Source: Populus alba
Lineage: Eukaryota; Streptophyta; Magnoliopsida; Malpighiales; Salicaceae
DNA length: 64,000 nt
Reading direction: 5' to 3'
Assembly (NCBI RefSeq): GCF_005239225.2
Contig: NC_133291.1
Span: 558,001-622,000 of the forward strand
Below the pieces are notes generated by a model, which had not been told where the DNA came from, did not search any database, and saw only the letters and a program-made list of their open reading frames with translations. Position numbers and translations under genes: made by a program. This document shows positions 12,736-36,782 of this stretch, piece by piece. The first letter of the stretch is position 1, and each line of letters opens with the position of its first letter.

Positions 12736-12829
12736 AGGGTGTTTGGAAGAGTTGTAGCGGTTGCTTTTCAAATAGCTTTTCGTGTCGAAAAGCTGCTTAA
12801 AATAGTTTCAACATCAAACCAAACACCCT
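12736..12829. mobile_element. Small MITE-like foldback element
   Basis: An 11-base terminal inverted repeat (AGGGTGTTTGG at 12736-12746, CCAAACACCCT at 12819-12829) encloses about 94 bp. The centre holds a 9-bp perfect palindromic arm pair (12774-12782 and 12786-12794). TCTGA occurs beside both ends as a possible target duplication, though it overlaps the right terminal repeat by one or two bases. Its body resembles the start of the longer AT-rich repeat near 29600, so it may be a deletion derivative. It has no coding capacity. Confidence 0.6.
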
Positions 12830-13235
12830 CTGATTGTGGGTCAATTGTGGCCTGATTGGTCAAGACCTTGAAGTCAGTTTCCTGGCTATGCATGTTTCTC
12901 GACGAAGACTTCTGAGTTATTCTTTTCCAAATTGTTTCTCAAAAATATTTACAGCATCTTTAGCGTAGTTTGGAATCTATTAAGACTTTTCTTGGAGTTG
13001 GTCATGATCATGCTAAGTGCTTGACGGTTTTGGATAATCTATGATTTAGATTGAATATTATCAAAATAGATAAATAAATAAATTAATTAATTGACGATTA
13101 TGTTAATGTTATCTTATAATCCATTAAATTATGATAATTCAAATTGATTCTAATATTTTAGAGTTGAGAAATTTGAAGAAAAAACTCAATCAACGCAGAA
13201 TATAATGATGGAACGCAAGATTTTAGTAGTTTTAT

Positions 13236-13375
13236 AAAATATATTTTACTTGAAAATATATTAAAATTATTATTTTTATTTTTTTAAAAATTATTTTTAA
13301 TATTAACATACTAAAATAATTTAAAATTTTTTTAAAAAATCAAAATTGCCAAATTTTTATTTGAAACCCAATACT
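13236..13375. repeat. Dispersed AT-rich repeat, copy 2
   Basis: Contains the same AAAATATATTAAAAT and TTTTTAATATTAACA type strings as the other AT-rich copies in this window. Boundaries are approximate. Confidence 0.45.
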
Positions 13376-13769
13376 AAATAGGGATTTAATTTCTCCGTGT
13401 TTGCGTTGTTTTATAATTTTAAATTGTTTTTATGGAAAAAAAGAAGAAGAAACAATCTTAATGACTCACGAGATGTACCTCTTAATAAAAAAATTAGAAG
13501 GAAAAATAAAAATAATCACCAAAACATTTAATTTTTCGTCCTTACCCATGCAAAGTACCGTATCGCAATGCACTACGTTTTTTACTTGTTTCATATAAAT
13601 GATCACAAAATACCAATATTGTCCCTTTTCTCGTACTAGAACAGTAAACCCCTCTTCCCTTCTCCCCCCCCCCTTTTTCTACACCAATCTCCCCCCCCTC
13701 TCCCTGAACTTCTCACTTTACACTCCTCTCCGATTCCTCGATCGGACGGTCACCAATCACCCTCCATCC

Positions 13770-25843
<12,074 letters not shown>

Positions 25844-26037
25844 GAAGCAATGAGGAAGCGAAACTAGTGCATCAGCTGAATCAAAGACCGTGATTCCCCC
25901 ACAAACTGCTGCAAAATGGACCAAGGAAGAAACAAGCTTGCAACCAGAGCAAAATAGTGGTTTTGATAGATGTGTAATTCTTTCATGTAGGGAGAGGGTG
26001 AACTCATGGCATAAAAACATGTTCCCTCAATAGTTTT

Positions 26038-26073
<36 letters not shown>

Positions 26074-27064
26074 TTCGGGTTAAGTAGATGACATTTGATC
26101 CTTAAAATCCCATTGTAATTTAGTACATAAGATTTTGTTGTGGGGGATGTATAGGGGGTATAGGTGTGTGTTTTTAATTTATTTTGTCTTTCCTTTTGCT
26201 AGCATCCTTCTGTGGATTTCCCTAGATGTATTAGAGAATCATTAGAGCCTCCTTGAGGCGCATGTATAATGTGCTGTTTGTCTGCTTGTTCTGTGCTTCC
26301 CTGAAGCTGTGCAATTGAAACAAACGCCGTATCTCTTCGAGTCCACCCTCACTTTCTTCTTCTTTACCTTTGATTGCTATGTGCTCGTCCTTCTACAACG
26401 TTGAGGACACTTGTAGCTTCATTGCCCCTTCAATTTGAATTCCAATTTATGACATCCATCCATTCATGGCTGCAGCCTGCAAGCATTTATTAGCACCGCT
26501 TTTTTGTTTTCTTATAGGAGTTATTTTTAACCCAGACAGGTCTGCAATGTTTTAAAATAGTGCATTGAAGTGTGTACCCGCGCAAAAAAAGAAAAGAAAA
26601 GAACCCCATTAAAGTGTCATTTTCTTTGCTGGTGTGCACGGCTGGGTAATTACTGAATATTGATGGTGCGTAGCTGTGAAATCCACATCTGCCACCTTCC
26701 TCTTTGACCAATAATGTCCACAACGTTTAACACACCCCTTCCAGCATCCATACATTGAACTTGCTTTGCAAATCATAAGCAGATCTCAGAAAATATTTCA
26801 AAAACTATCTGGGACAGAGTTTCAAGTTGTGTATAAATGTTTTGGATTTTTTAGTAAAAAATAATAATATATATTTATGTCAGCAAGAATTGGTAGGTAA
26901 CGATTAGCCGATACTTGCTAGAATTCGGAATTTGTCCACGTTTGCCACCTACTTGCTTGCCTGCCAGATAATGTTCACACACAGGATATGCCTACATGAT
27001 TACAAATTTACAATCCTTTCATTAGGAGTCGAAGTTTTGAGACAGAAGGAAAGGGGCTACAGCA
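25844..27064. other. UBP 3' flank and spacer
   Basis: Holds the probable UBP 3' untranslated region with the CT repeat, then non-coding DNA up to the first steroid-reductase-like gene. I recognise no further gene. Confidence 0.65.
26041..26069 (+). repeat. CT microsatellite in UBP 3' region
   Basis: An uninterrupted CT dinucleotide run of 29 bases about 200 bases after the UBP stop codon, probably in the 3' untranslated region. Confidence 0.95.
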
Positions 27065-27970
27065 ATGGCATCCATGTTGTCTTGTGTTATCTTTCCTCCA
27101 CCACCTTCTTTGATCATCTCAGTCATGTCTGTGGTTAGTCTGGTAGCAATATCTGGTCTTGGAATATCTGAAATCTTAGGAAAGCATTTACAGTACTCAA
27201 GATTCTGGAATTTGAACTCTGAAAAATCTACAAGAATGCAGATCAAACTCTCTAGCAGAACTGGCATGCTTGTGTTTTATGTGCCGGCTTTTCTTTCTGG
27301 TGTCGCTTCTTTTGTGCTTTATCCAAATCACGATCTCAGGCTGTTCCTGGTCAAAGCAACTCTCACCATACATTTCTTCAAGAGAACCATTGAGGTAATT
27401 AATACACCTGTGATCATGAAACTCTTCAATACATTGCTAGGAACTTAGGTTGCTTGAACCTGAGTAATTCTGAACTTGTTCTACCATGTTATGCAGGTGC
27501 TGTTTGTTCACAAGTATAGTACTAGCGGGGTGGTTCTTGATTCTGCAATTCTTATAAGCTCTAGTTATTTCTCAGCTACTTCAAGCATGATCCATGGTCA
27601 GTATTTAACACAAGGGTTTCCTGAGCCACAAGTGGACCTGAAGTATCCTGGGGTTTTGCTGTTCTTGTTGGGGATTTCTGGCAACCTCTACCACCACCTT
27701 CTTCTCGCCTCTTTGAGAACAAAGAGTGAAAAAGAATACAAGATTCCCAAAGGTGGTTTGTTTGGCCTAGTGATATGCCCCCACTATCTCTTTGAGGTGT
27801 TAGGGTTCATAGGAATATTATTCATTTCTCAAACACTGTATCCCTTATGCTTCACTGTGGGCACAATTGTTTACTTGATGGGAAGGAGTTACGCAACAAG
27901 GAGATGGTACCTCTCCAAATTTGAAGATTTTCCTAAGGATGTCAAGGCCCTTATTCCCTATGTATTTTGA
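27065..27970 (+). CDS. 3-oxo-5-alpha-steroid 4-dehydrogenase family protein, copy A
   Basis: Two exons, 27065-27394 and 27497-27970, give 267 residues. Exon 1 encodes MASMLSCVIFPPPPS and hydrophobic membrane segments, ending FFKRTIE. Exon 2 begins VLFVHKY and carries the family's C-terminal domain: FPEPQVDLKYPG, GNLYHHLLL, then PKGGLFGLVICPHYLFE, YLMGRSYATRRWYL and the end KALIPYVF. The CPHY..E and RSYATRRWYL parts match the steroid 5-alpha-reductase C-terminal fold, thought to bind NADPH. The sequence belongs to the plant At5g16010-like branch rather than DET2 itself, so the substrate is not known from sequence. It is probably an ER-type multi-pass membrane enzyme. This is the first of four tandem units and the most complete together with copy D. 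Confidence 0.93.
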
Positions 27971-30293
27971 ATGTCAAATTCTCCTTCTTCTTGTTTGATT
28001 AAATAAAAGATTCATATCCTGTTTCTTGCGAGTTTGTAAGAGATTGCTTTCACAGTTTTTTTAAGATTGTAGCAATGTAATGACAAAAATCTCCTTGACA
28101 AAGAAGCATGCAGTTGGTGGTATAATTATTTTTTTATGGGATACATTTGATATTAAAAGAATAATAAGAGACAATATGATCCCTTCAGGTTTTTTTAGGC
28201 TACAATATAAATGCTAGTTTTCCTTTTATGGCACAAAATTTTAACTTTTGGGTTGGAGATTTCTTTTATCTTTTTGTTTAAAAAATAAACAGTGAAGATA
28301 CAACCATTCTTTTGAGAGGAATATGCATGTGTTAGAGGCTTTTCCATCCTTTTTTTTTTATTTTTACTTCAACAACAACAATAAGGCTACATGTAAGAGT
28401 GTTTTCATCGTTTCCATATGGTTGCCAGACCAAGCGCAGGATTGGCATGGCTGCTAGATCCATGCGTGCCTTGGGCCTGATATGGTTGTCAGGCCCAAAC
28501 GCCTTGAGTCTGACATGCTTACCAAACTCATTCTTTGAGGTTTATCTTAGACAACTCATTCATCTCGTAGCCCCACTCAAACGATTCTAAGTAAATCCCT
28601 TGCCTTCTCTTTTTTTACTTTTAAACTAAAAAAAAAAAAAAGTAAATTTCTTGCCCACAACAAAAAATGGCATGAAGGAAGTTTGGAGACATAAATTTTT
28701 TTTTCCCCGGCTCCACAATATAGACGTTGGGTTTTATTAGAATAAATATTATATATACCACTAATAATTTTTTATCCAAATTATTTTTATATCAATCTTA
28801 TCATTAAGCTATGCTACAAATTATAGTTGTAACATAAAAACCATCTATATAGTTGTAAAATTTTTTATTTGGTTCTTAACTCTTAATTTCTTGATTATCG
28901 TCCCTAATTATTGGATGATTCTTCATTTAGCCTCAAAATTCAAACAACTCAAGCCCTAATTGAGGCCTAACCAAAGAGAAAAGATGGGAAGAGAAATGAA
29001 TGGGACAAATTATCATATCAAGTTAACTCATTATGCTCATGTTATGTCCCGAGTTGTGAATTTAATAGATGAACCCGGGTTGATTAGGATCAATTCAATA
29101 TGACGTTGTTTTTTTATTCCAATCCCTAACCTTTTGTTTTATTTTATCCTTTGGTGATTAACTATTTCACTTGATTAAGTTAGGCAAATGTTAGAACAAT
29201 GGTGAACTTAAATTTTTTTGAGAGCCTGATTGAGTTTTTAACATGACGACCAAGTCGCATGTTGGTTAACTTGATCAAATAATTCATATTGAGCCAACTC
29301 TAACACACTTAAAGTTAAAACCTAGATTATGCAAGGGACTATAATACAATGTAGAGCTGGATAAATATATAAAAAAGCATATGAATTGTGTTAATAAGTT
29401 AGTTTTTTTTCTTCAAATTGTATTTTTTTAAAATAATAATATTGGCATGTAATTAAGTAAATATGCTAAATATCATGACACATCATTTAATTTTTTTTCT
29501 TTATTTATTATTAATAATTCTTTATTTATTTATTAATACATGTAATAATCAATTAGTTTTATTGACCACAACAAGGAAACTTTTAATGTATATTTAAGAT
29601 TCTTCAAACTTGTTTGACAGTGTGGTAACGATTGTTTTTCAAATAATTTTTTATGTCAAAATACATGTTAATGATTTTTTTTTAAAAAAAAAAAATTATT
29701 TTTGATATTAGCACATTAAAATGATATATTTAAAAACACTAAAAATATATTAACTTAAAATTTATAAAAAAATTAAAAAAAAATTAAACACAAATAAAAA
29801 AATACAAAAATAAACACGAATTATCCTTGCCAGATCCGTGGCGTTTGAAAGTAGCAAGGAAGTTTTTCAAAATAACGAAGAAGTTTTTACCGTAACAAGA
29901 ATATTGCCAAATCATTTCCCAAGTGAACTCTCACTAGGGTTTTTTTGGCAAGTAGCTACTACTTTGCTAAAAAGATTTGTATGGCTAATTGGCCAGGTCC
30001 GTGGTTAGAAACTGAAAACAAGGAGAGGAAGACAAAAGGATCTGAGAGGGTAAATATTCCTCAAACTGTCAGCCACAAATGTAGAAAGCCACTGGAGCTA
30101 ACTTTGGATTAATCACCATCCCTCCTTATGGTGTCACCATGCTTGTGGCAGGTAGTGCCTCGCAAAGCAGTCCACACCATCCACTAGTTCTTACAGATTG
30201 ATCACACCTCTACCCTTCACAGAGCTCTCGTTCATTTGAGTGCCTCAAAAGTCTGGGAGAGGCAGCGACAGCGGGGTTGTGGAATTGGTGCCT
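27971..30293. other. Spacer between reductase-like copies A and B
   Basis: No gene recognised. Region 28400-28560 has reiterated GGCATGGCTGC / GGGCCTGA type strings suggesting repetitive DNA. Region 28700-29600 is AT-rich, and 29600-29830 is a long copy of the dispersed repeat. The last 200 bases lead into copy B. Confidence 0.55.
29600..29830 (+). repeat. Dispersed AT-rich repeat, long copy
   Basis: Starts near TTTGACAGTGTGGTAACG and continues TTTTTCAAATAATTTTTTATG, then the AT-rich body with GATATTAGCACATTAAAATG. The short foldback element at 12736 shares the beginning of this copy. Confidence 0.5.
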
Positions 30294-32045
30294 ATGTTGT
30301 CTCGAGTTATTTTTCCAACACCAAATCCTTTGTTCATAACAATAATGTCCATGACCAGTCTATCATTTTCGTTCCTTGGGTTATTTGAGGGTTTGGGAAA
30401 GAACTTTAAGTACTCAAAATTCAGTAACTTCAATGTTGAGAAGTCTACAAGCAAGCCGAACAATACAGTTTGTAGTAGAGATGGCATGCTCGTGGTTTAC
30501 ATACCAGCTTTTCTTTCAGCTGTTGCTTTCCCTGGGCTGTTTCCAAATGTTGGTCTCAGGTTCTTACTGGTCAAGTCAGCTCTTACCATCCATTTCTTCA
30601 AGAGGATCCTTGAGGTTGGTACCACTTTGTCTCTTTCCACAGAGTATAATATCAGATTGATTCTCCAAAATGTTAAATATCAGTTAATCCATCACTTCAA
30701 TTATTTTGGTCAGTGATTAAAGAAATAGAAAGAAAGAAGCATCCGATTACATTTATGTCAAAGAACAGTTAAAGTTGGGTTTCATTTTTATTCTTCTTGT
30801 ACCTGATGGTGCAGTTCTTTTCTCCTTAATGTTCGAGAAAGGAGTTGACTTGGCATTTTCATTTTGTCAGCAATGATGTTGTCATGCCATGGCTGACAAT
30901 ATTTGTGCTTAGAGCCTAGAACCCAGTCTATGCACATCTCTAATTTTTACAAATATAAAAGCACAGGATCTTTCACTTAAGAACATCAAAAGTTTGAGAC
31001 GGAGAGGAAAAGAGAGATCGGTCATGGCAATTGTGTCCATTTTGTCTAGAGTTGCTTTTCCACCTCCAGTGACTTGCTTGCTTGTTAGAGTAATGTCTGT
31101 GGCCTGTCTATTATTTTCAGTTACTGGGGTATTTGAAGGTTTAGGAAAGAACTTTCAGTTCTCTAAGTTCTTTAACTTGTAACGTTCACAAATCTACAAG
31201 CAAGCAAATCAGACTGTCTAGCAGAATTGCCATGCTTATAGTTTACACACCAGCATTCCTTTCTGCTATTGCATCCTTTTGGCAGCTTCCAAATGTTGGC
31301 CTTAGGTCACTGTTGGTCAAGACAGGTCTAACCTTGCATTTTTTTCAAGAGAATCCTTGAGGTACTTGCCACCTATGCTCTTTGCCTCTCTCTCATCCTC
31401 TCTTGTACTAGAACTAGCACAACAAAATGTGTGTTGATAATCATGTAAACATAATTAGTTTGATGAATTGCTAATATTATTTTACAGATTATGAAATTCC
31501 CATGACAGCACTGGATGGTTTGTGTTATTTTCTGGTTAATCAAGCGTTGTGTTTTTCTTTTCCATGATGTGAAGGTACTATTTGTTCACAAATATAGTGG
31601 CGGGATGGCTGTTGACAGTGTGATTATTATCACTCTTGGTTATTTCACAACTACCTCAATCACAATTTATGCTCTAAGCCTAACACAAGGATTTCCTGAG
31701 CCACCAGTGGATTTGAAGTATCCTGGCGTTGTGTTATTTCTGGTGGGAATTGTTGGCAACTTCTACCACCACCATCTCCTTTCCTCGTTGAGAACGAAGA
31801 ATGACAACGGATACAAGGTTCCCAAGGGTGGTCTCTTTGGTCTGGTTACATGCCCCCACTACTTCTTTGAGATCTTAACTTTCTTGGGAATATCTTTCAT
31901 CTCTCAAACGTTGTACACTTTTGCCTCAACCATAAGCACAATATGCTACTTGATGGGAAGGAGTTATGCTACTAGGAGATGGTATCTTACCAAATTTGAT
32001 GATTTTCCCAAGGATGTCAAAGCTATCATTCCTTACGTTTTTTGA
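30294..32045 (+). CDS. 3-oxo-5-alpha-steroid 4-dehydrogenase family protein, copy B (with dead extra exon 1)
   Basis: Proposed exons are 30294-30614 and 31575-32045, giving 263 residues. Exon 1 opens MLSRVIFPTPNP and ends HFFKRILE at a GT donor. Exon 2 opens VLFVHKYSGG and carries FPEPPVDLKYPG, PKGGLFGLVTCPHYFFE, YLMGRSYATRRWYL and ends AIIPYVF. Both exons are fully open, and the join is in phase. A second, broken exon 1 lies between them (31024-31361). Either the intact exon 1 splices over the dead one, or two neighbouring genes have each lost a part. I favour the first reading because exon 2 has no lesion in 157 codons. The start uses an internal ATG: the position matching the usual first Met (30285) reads TTG. 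Function as for copy A; the substrate is unknown. Confidence 0.65.
31024..31361 (+). pseudogene. Decayed duplicate of exon 1 inside copy B
   Basis: ATG at 31024 opens MAIVSILSRVAFPPPV, clearly a first exon of this family (FEGLGKNFQFSKFFN). It hits a stop after about 53 codons. A frame change near 31180 restores HKSTSKQIRLSSR and YTPAFLSAIA. A one-base insertion in a T run near 31340 breaks the usual HFFKR end. The donor GAG|GTACTT at its end is still present. Confidence 0.85.
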
Positions 32046-32764
32046 ATGTTTCAAACATAGAATTTTGAGTTGTCAACAGGTTTCACTTTGGAACTGTGAC
32101 TTCGAGATCTATGTCAACAAAGGATGTCACCTGTGGAAGTTGTGCTCTGTGAAAAGAGAAGAAAATGATGCCACTTCTGACAAGTGAACCATAATATTGG
32201 CCACGTAATGTCTCAATATACCACCTGTTTCTTGCACAATCTCATGCAGTAAGCTTCCTAACTAAATTTGGTCGCGTAAACATAGAAACAAACATGGTTC
32301 AACGATTATGTATTCGATAACTTCTTGTAATGAAATAGGTTCGATTCCTAACGATTACTATTCGTTACTACAGTTTGGTTGTGTCATAAAGTGAGATTTA
32401 AATCTGGAATGGAAGAGATAAGAATGGCAGAAGGCCCATTTCTTTTTGAAGTTTAAGATTTAATTGATCTTTAATGAAGCTCATTAAATCACTCCATCTG
32501 GCTCCATATCAATCCAGGCAGAGGACCATACACAAGCCAAAAGCATTCAATAAGTACCTTGTTAACCACATCTTTGATTGGTGTTGAAGGCTTTTAAGCC
32601 AGCAGACCCAGACTCCATTTCTTCTTCACTAGCATAACAGGCCGTACCTCCTGCTCAAGTTCACATTGGTTTTTTCAGCCATTATCAGTTTAAACGCAAT
32701 CTATCCATACACACCTAATAGCTAAAGTTTCTCAAAAATTGCAGAGAAAGAAAAGTGAAGTAAC
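32046..32764. other. Spacer between copy B and pseudogene C
   Basis: Non-coding; includes the 3' flank of copy B. Nothing recognised. Confidence 0.6.
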
Positions 32765-33090
32765 ATGGTGCCCATGTTGCTGAGATTTTTCTTTCCATCT
32801 TCTTTCTTTATCAAAGCAATGCCAATTCGTGATGTTAGGATGTGTTGGGCTCTCAGAGATTAGAGGAAAACATCTGCAGTGCTCCAAATTCTTGAATGTT
32901 GGTGCAAACAATGCCAACAAAAAGCAGATTCAAGTCTCCAGTAGAACTGGCACGCTTATTGCTTACAAGCTATCATTCCTTGCTAGTGCTGTTTCCTTTG
33001 GGCTTTTCCCAAATGAGGATCTCGGGTTTTTGTTCGTCGAATCCACTCTAACCTTACAGTTCCTACACCAGTGCTAACTTAAGTATTGGA
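32765..33090 (+). pseudogene. Orphan exon 1 of steroid 4-dehydrogenase family, copy C
   Basis: ATG at 32765 opens MVPMLLRFFFPSSFFIKAM, close to copy D (MESMLLRLFFPPP). A frame change near 32828 is needed to continue GCVGLSEIRGKHLQCSKFLN and KKQIQVSSRTGTLIAY, again near-identical in plan to copy D. The end corresponding to HFFKRILE and its donor is replaced, and no exon 2 follows before copy D. It is a dead partial duplicate of D. Confidence 0.88.
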
Positions 33091-34318
33091 GGGTTCTCTG
33101 AGCCTATCATGAGCTTGTTTTATATGTATTCATGAAGTTCAAGTTTTGCAGCCAAATTCAACGACTGGATCTCCAAAACCTTCAACCTGTTATGAAAAAG
33201 ATCAGTATTCTTTGAAAAAAGCTTGCTCAGGCTTGGTCACCATCCTTCTCTGAAGAGGCCTGAAAGTCGGACATACATAGTTTGATTCTCGTAGGCTAGG
33301 CTATATTATTTGTTAAAGTGGCTTAACACTCAAGTTCTTTAGATTTGTTTGGCTCTCATTCAGCACTTTGCGTCACCATACCAGGCCAGACAGAAGACCT
33401 TGCATATTGAAGCTATTAAAATAGCTTCATTTTCAGCCAATTGGGAGGATTCTTCACCAATCAAGTAAAAATGACTCGGAAAATTAAAACTATATAGCAG
33501 TCAGATAAACAGGAGCAATAATAAATAAAAAAAACCAATATGCATCCGGTCCACGTACGTAGCATCAGTTCGATGTGGGGATGTATTTTTAATATCATTT
33601 TGGAAAGGGATTTTTATCTCAGTTGACATGCAAGCTAATGTAAGGATACCCTTCAATCCCTTATTATCGAACAAAATAAATAAATAAAATCAAATATTAT
33701 CTATGGATTTGTATGGATTAGTTCCATATATTTTTCTCATTTGATTTACATATAAACCTTACAAAGGGATATTTGAGAATAAATGTACTTTAGACTAAAT
33801 ATATCCCTTCCTCTTACATCTTATTTCCATGTCCAAATATATGAAATTGTGAACACAATTCTACATTTAGAAAATTTTCAAATCAATTTCAAGTTAAGGA
33901 AAGTAAAATAAAATCTTGGATTGAAGATTCACTCTGAGTTCTGTACAATTAAGAAATAAAATATGAATAAGAAAAATGCAATGCATCGTAGAAAAACCAG
34001 ACATCATTACTTACTCCCCTAATTTATAAATATTTATTGCCTAATATCTATTTTAAGTTGATTTGTAATGAAAAATATGGGCCTTCCAAAACTTATATAA
34101 AACTCAAGCCCAAAAAAACCAACAAGTACCTTGTTAACCACATGTTTCACTGTTCCACACTGTCGAAAGTTTGATTCCAAGAAACTCCTTGTAACGTGTC
34201 CGTTTCTTCTCCACTAGCATATCAAACTGCCCTATTTCTCTGTTTAAACCAAGCCCATATGATCCCACCTATTAGCTGGAGTTGCTCAAAGTTTCTGAGA
34301 AAACAGAAGTGAATAGTA
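33091..34318. other. Spacer between pseudogene C and copy D
   Basis: AT-rich, no coding signal recognised. I looked for a decayed exon 2 belonging to copy C and did not find one. Confidence 0.55.
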
Positions 34319-35250
34319 ATGGAGTCCATGTTGCTGAGGCTTTTCTTTCCACCTCCTCTGCTTATTAAAGCAATGTCTGTGGTCTGTGTCGTGTCATTAG
34401 GAAAAGTTGGGCTCTCAGAGTTTAGAGGAAAGCACCTGCAGTACTCCAAATTCTTGAATATTGATGAAAAGAAGTCCAACAAAAAGCAGATTCAAGTCTC
34501 TAGTAGAACGGGCATGCTTATTGCTTACACACCATCATTTCTTACTGGTGCTGTTTCCTTTGGGCTTTTCCCAAATGAGGATCTCAGGTTTTTGTTCGTC
34601 AAATCCACTCTAACCTTCCATTTCTTCAAAAGAATACTTGAGGTAATTAATCCCCCCTCCCTCCCTCCATCCCTGTCTCTAGCTAATATGATATGATAAC
34701 ATGCAAGAGTGTAGCGATTTGGCTGCCTATTAAAGAAGGATAAGCCATTTAGTAACCAGAAAATGTTTTTGTCCACCAGGTGCTATTCATTCACAGATAC
34801 AGCGGGGGGATGGATGTTGAGTCTCTGACTCCAATCACTCTTAGTTATTTCACATCCTCTGTGTTTGTCATCTATGCTCAACACCTAGCACAAGGACTCC
34901 CAGAGCCGGCAGTTGATTTGAAGTATCCAGGGATTGTGTTGTTTCTGATAGGAATCATCGGTAACTTCTACCACCATCGTCTCCTTTCCAAACTGAGAAG
35001 CAATAACGACAAAGAATACAAGGTTCCCAAGGGTGGCTTGTTTGACCTAGTGATTTGCCCTCACTATCTGTTTGAGATTCTTGGAATTTTGGGGATCTCT
35101 CTCACAGCTCAAACATTGTATGCCTTTTCTTTCTTCATTGGATCAACTCTTTACCTGATGGGGAGGAGTTATGCCACGAGGAGATGGTACCTTTCAAAGT
35201 TCAAAGATTTTCCCCGGGATGTCAAGGCTCTCATTCCTTTTGTATTTTAA
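34319..35250 (+). CDS. 3-oxo-5-alpha-steroid 4-dehydrogenase family protein, copy D
   Basis: Two exons, 34319-34642 and 34780-35250, give 264 residues, the same plan as copy A. Exon 1 has MESMLLRLFFPPPLLIKAM, GKHLQYSKFLN, SSRTGMLIAYTPSFL and ends HFFKRILE. Exon 2 has VLFIHRYSGG, LPEPAVDLKYPG, GNFYHHRLL, PKGGLFDLVICPHYLFE, YLMGRSYATRRWYL and ends ALIPFVF. It is a multi-pass membrane protein with an intact C-terminal reductase domain. It is the parent-like relative of orphan exon C. No lesion seen. Confidence 0.93.
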
Positions 35251-36545
35251 ATCTGTTGGAATGAAGGAATCACATATATTTGTTTTTTTAAAAAAAATAA
35301 TTTGATGGTGGTGATAATGATAAATGTGATTGTTTTTGTGGTTTTGGAAGGAAGAGAGGCAATTGAAAATCAATGCCATCTTCATCGTTGATGGTGATGG
35401 AACGTCAACGTAGACTCTTTGCCGGGGAGATGGCAGATCTTGGCAGGTGAAAAATTGCAATGGTAGTTAACAACCTCGTCATTGGATCTGGTTATTTGTT
35501 TGCATTGGGTGGTGAAACTTTGCTACAGTAATGGGATAACTATCCTGGCAATCTTAAAAGTTTGTTGTGCTTTCAAGGTTATTTTTTAAAATATTTTTTA
35601 TTTAAAAATATATTGAAATAATATAGTGTTCAAGCATGCTTTTCACTGAAATAAAATAAATTAAAATAATATTTTTTTATTTTTTAAAATTAATTTAAGT
35701 GACACATTCCAAGAAAAAAAAAAAAATATATATATATATATATTATTTTTAAAATAGCCCGGCAATCCCAAATGTGGCTAATAGAGTGCAGCTGCTTGGC
35801 AACCTCATGCCTGCTGTGCCTTCCACACCAGTAGAGCGTAACTACAGGGCAATCTCAGAACTTCCCAGGTTTTTTGTGCTCTTTATTTGGGAATGCCTAG
35901 TTAGGCTTGCAGGTTTTGAACTATGTACCAAATCGACGAGAGATCACACACTTGGCGGAGGGATTATCTCAGCACCCTTACCGATTTTCCCCAAAAACTC
36001 ATCTAAGAATGCACAAGTACAAACCATTGCGTATCATAACACAAGGACACCTACAGAGTTCACATGGAAATGTGACTGTCAGGTGGTAGCAGCGCAGGCA
36101 ATTCTAGGTTTCTGAATCATAATCAAAACAAGCCAAATCCAGTTTATAGCGATGTCAGTTGGATTATATGGCAAACAAGGAGGTCCATAAAAATATCGAG
36201 GAAGGTGGGGGGAAAAGAAGCAGCTACAAATTTGCTCCAAGAAAACCCCATATTGATCTTCAATATCAGGACTTTAATGCTTGGCTAACAAGCATTGCAT
36301 TAAAACACAGCAAAAGACTAAAAGTGCAGAAAACACAATTTAAACAAGACTCGTGGGTTCAAACCAAACTTTAAAAAATTCAAAGCATTCTTACATGTAG
36401 TTCATAAATCTGGAATCCAAGTCTTGATAATCCAACCGTAAACAAAACCCATTAGCACTCACTAGCTACTACATAACAAAATACTCCTGATTGATTACCA
36501 CCAAAGCCAGGATGAGAATCTTGTGAACAAGCAGTAAGATGCCCA
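35251..36545. other. Spacer with AT-rich repeat; eS28 3' flank
   Basis: Contains a dispersed AT-rich repeat (about 35580-35750, ending in a TA run). The open frame 35774-36115 has no family I recognise and is probably chance. The part adjoining 36546 is likely the 3' untranslated region of the minus-strand eS28 gene. Confidence 0.55.
35580..35750. repeat. Dispersed AT-rich repeat, copy 4
   Basis: Carries TTTAAAAATATATTGAAATAAT and a later TTTTTAAAATTAATTT body, then a poly-A/TA run at about 35715-35743. Same family as the other AT-rich copies by eye. Confidence 0.45.

Positions 36546-36782
<237 letters not shown>

Larger units (their letters stand above)
11164..13769. other. Intergenic spacer with repeats
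   Basis: Begins with the SufC 3' flank. No gene is recognised; frames at 11232-11435 and 11973-12203 have no family signature. It contains a poly-G run near 11881-11894, a short inverted-repeat element at 12736-12829, and an AT-rich dispersed repeat near 13236-13375. The last about 130 bases (CT-rich, with C runs near 13666 and 13691) are probably the leader of the UBP gene. Confidence 0.6.

Noticed and set aside
30240..30293. Start of reductase-like copy B at 30240
   Set aside because: That codon is GTG, not ATG; plant nuclear genes start at ATG, so 30294 is used.
32335..32352. tRNA-like GGTTCGATTCC string
   Set aside because: No matching acceptor or anticodon stems around it.
35774..36115. 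113-residue open frame on the plus strand
   Set aside because: No family recognised, no splice or promoter support, and it adjoins an AT-rich repeat; likely chance.
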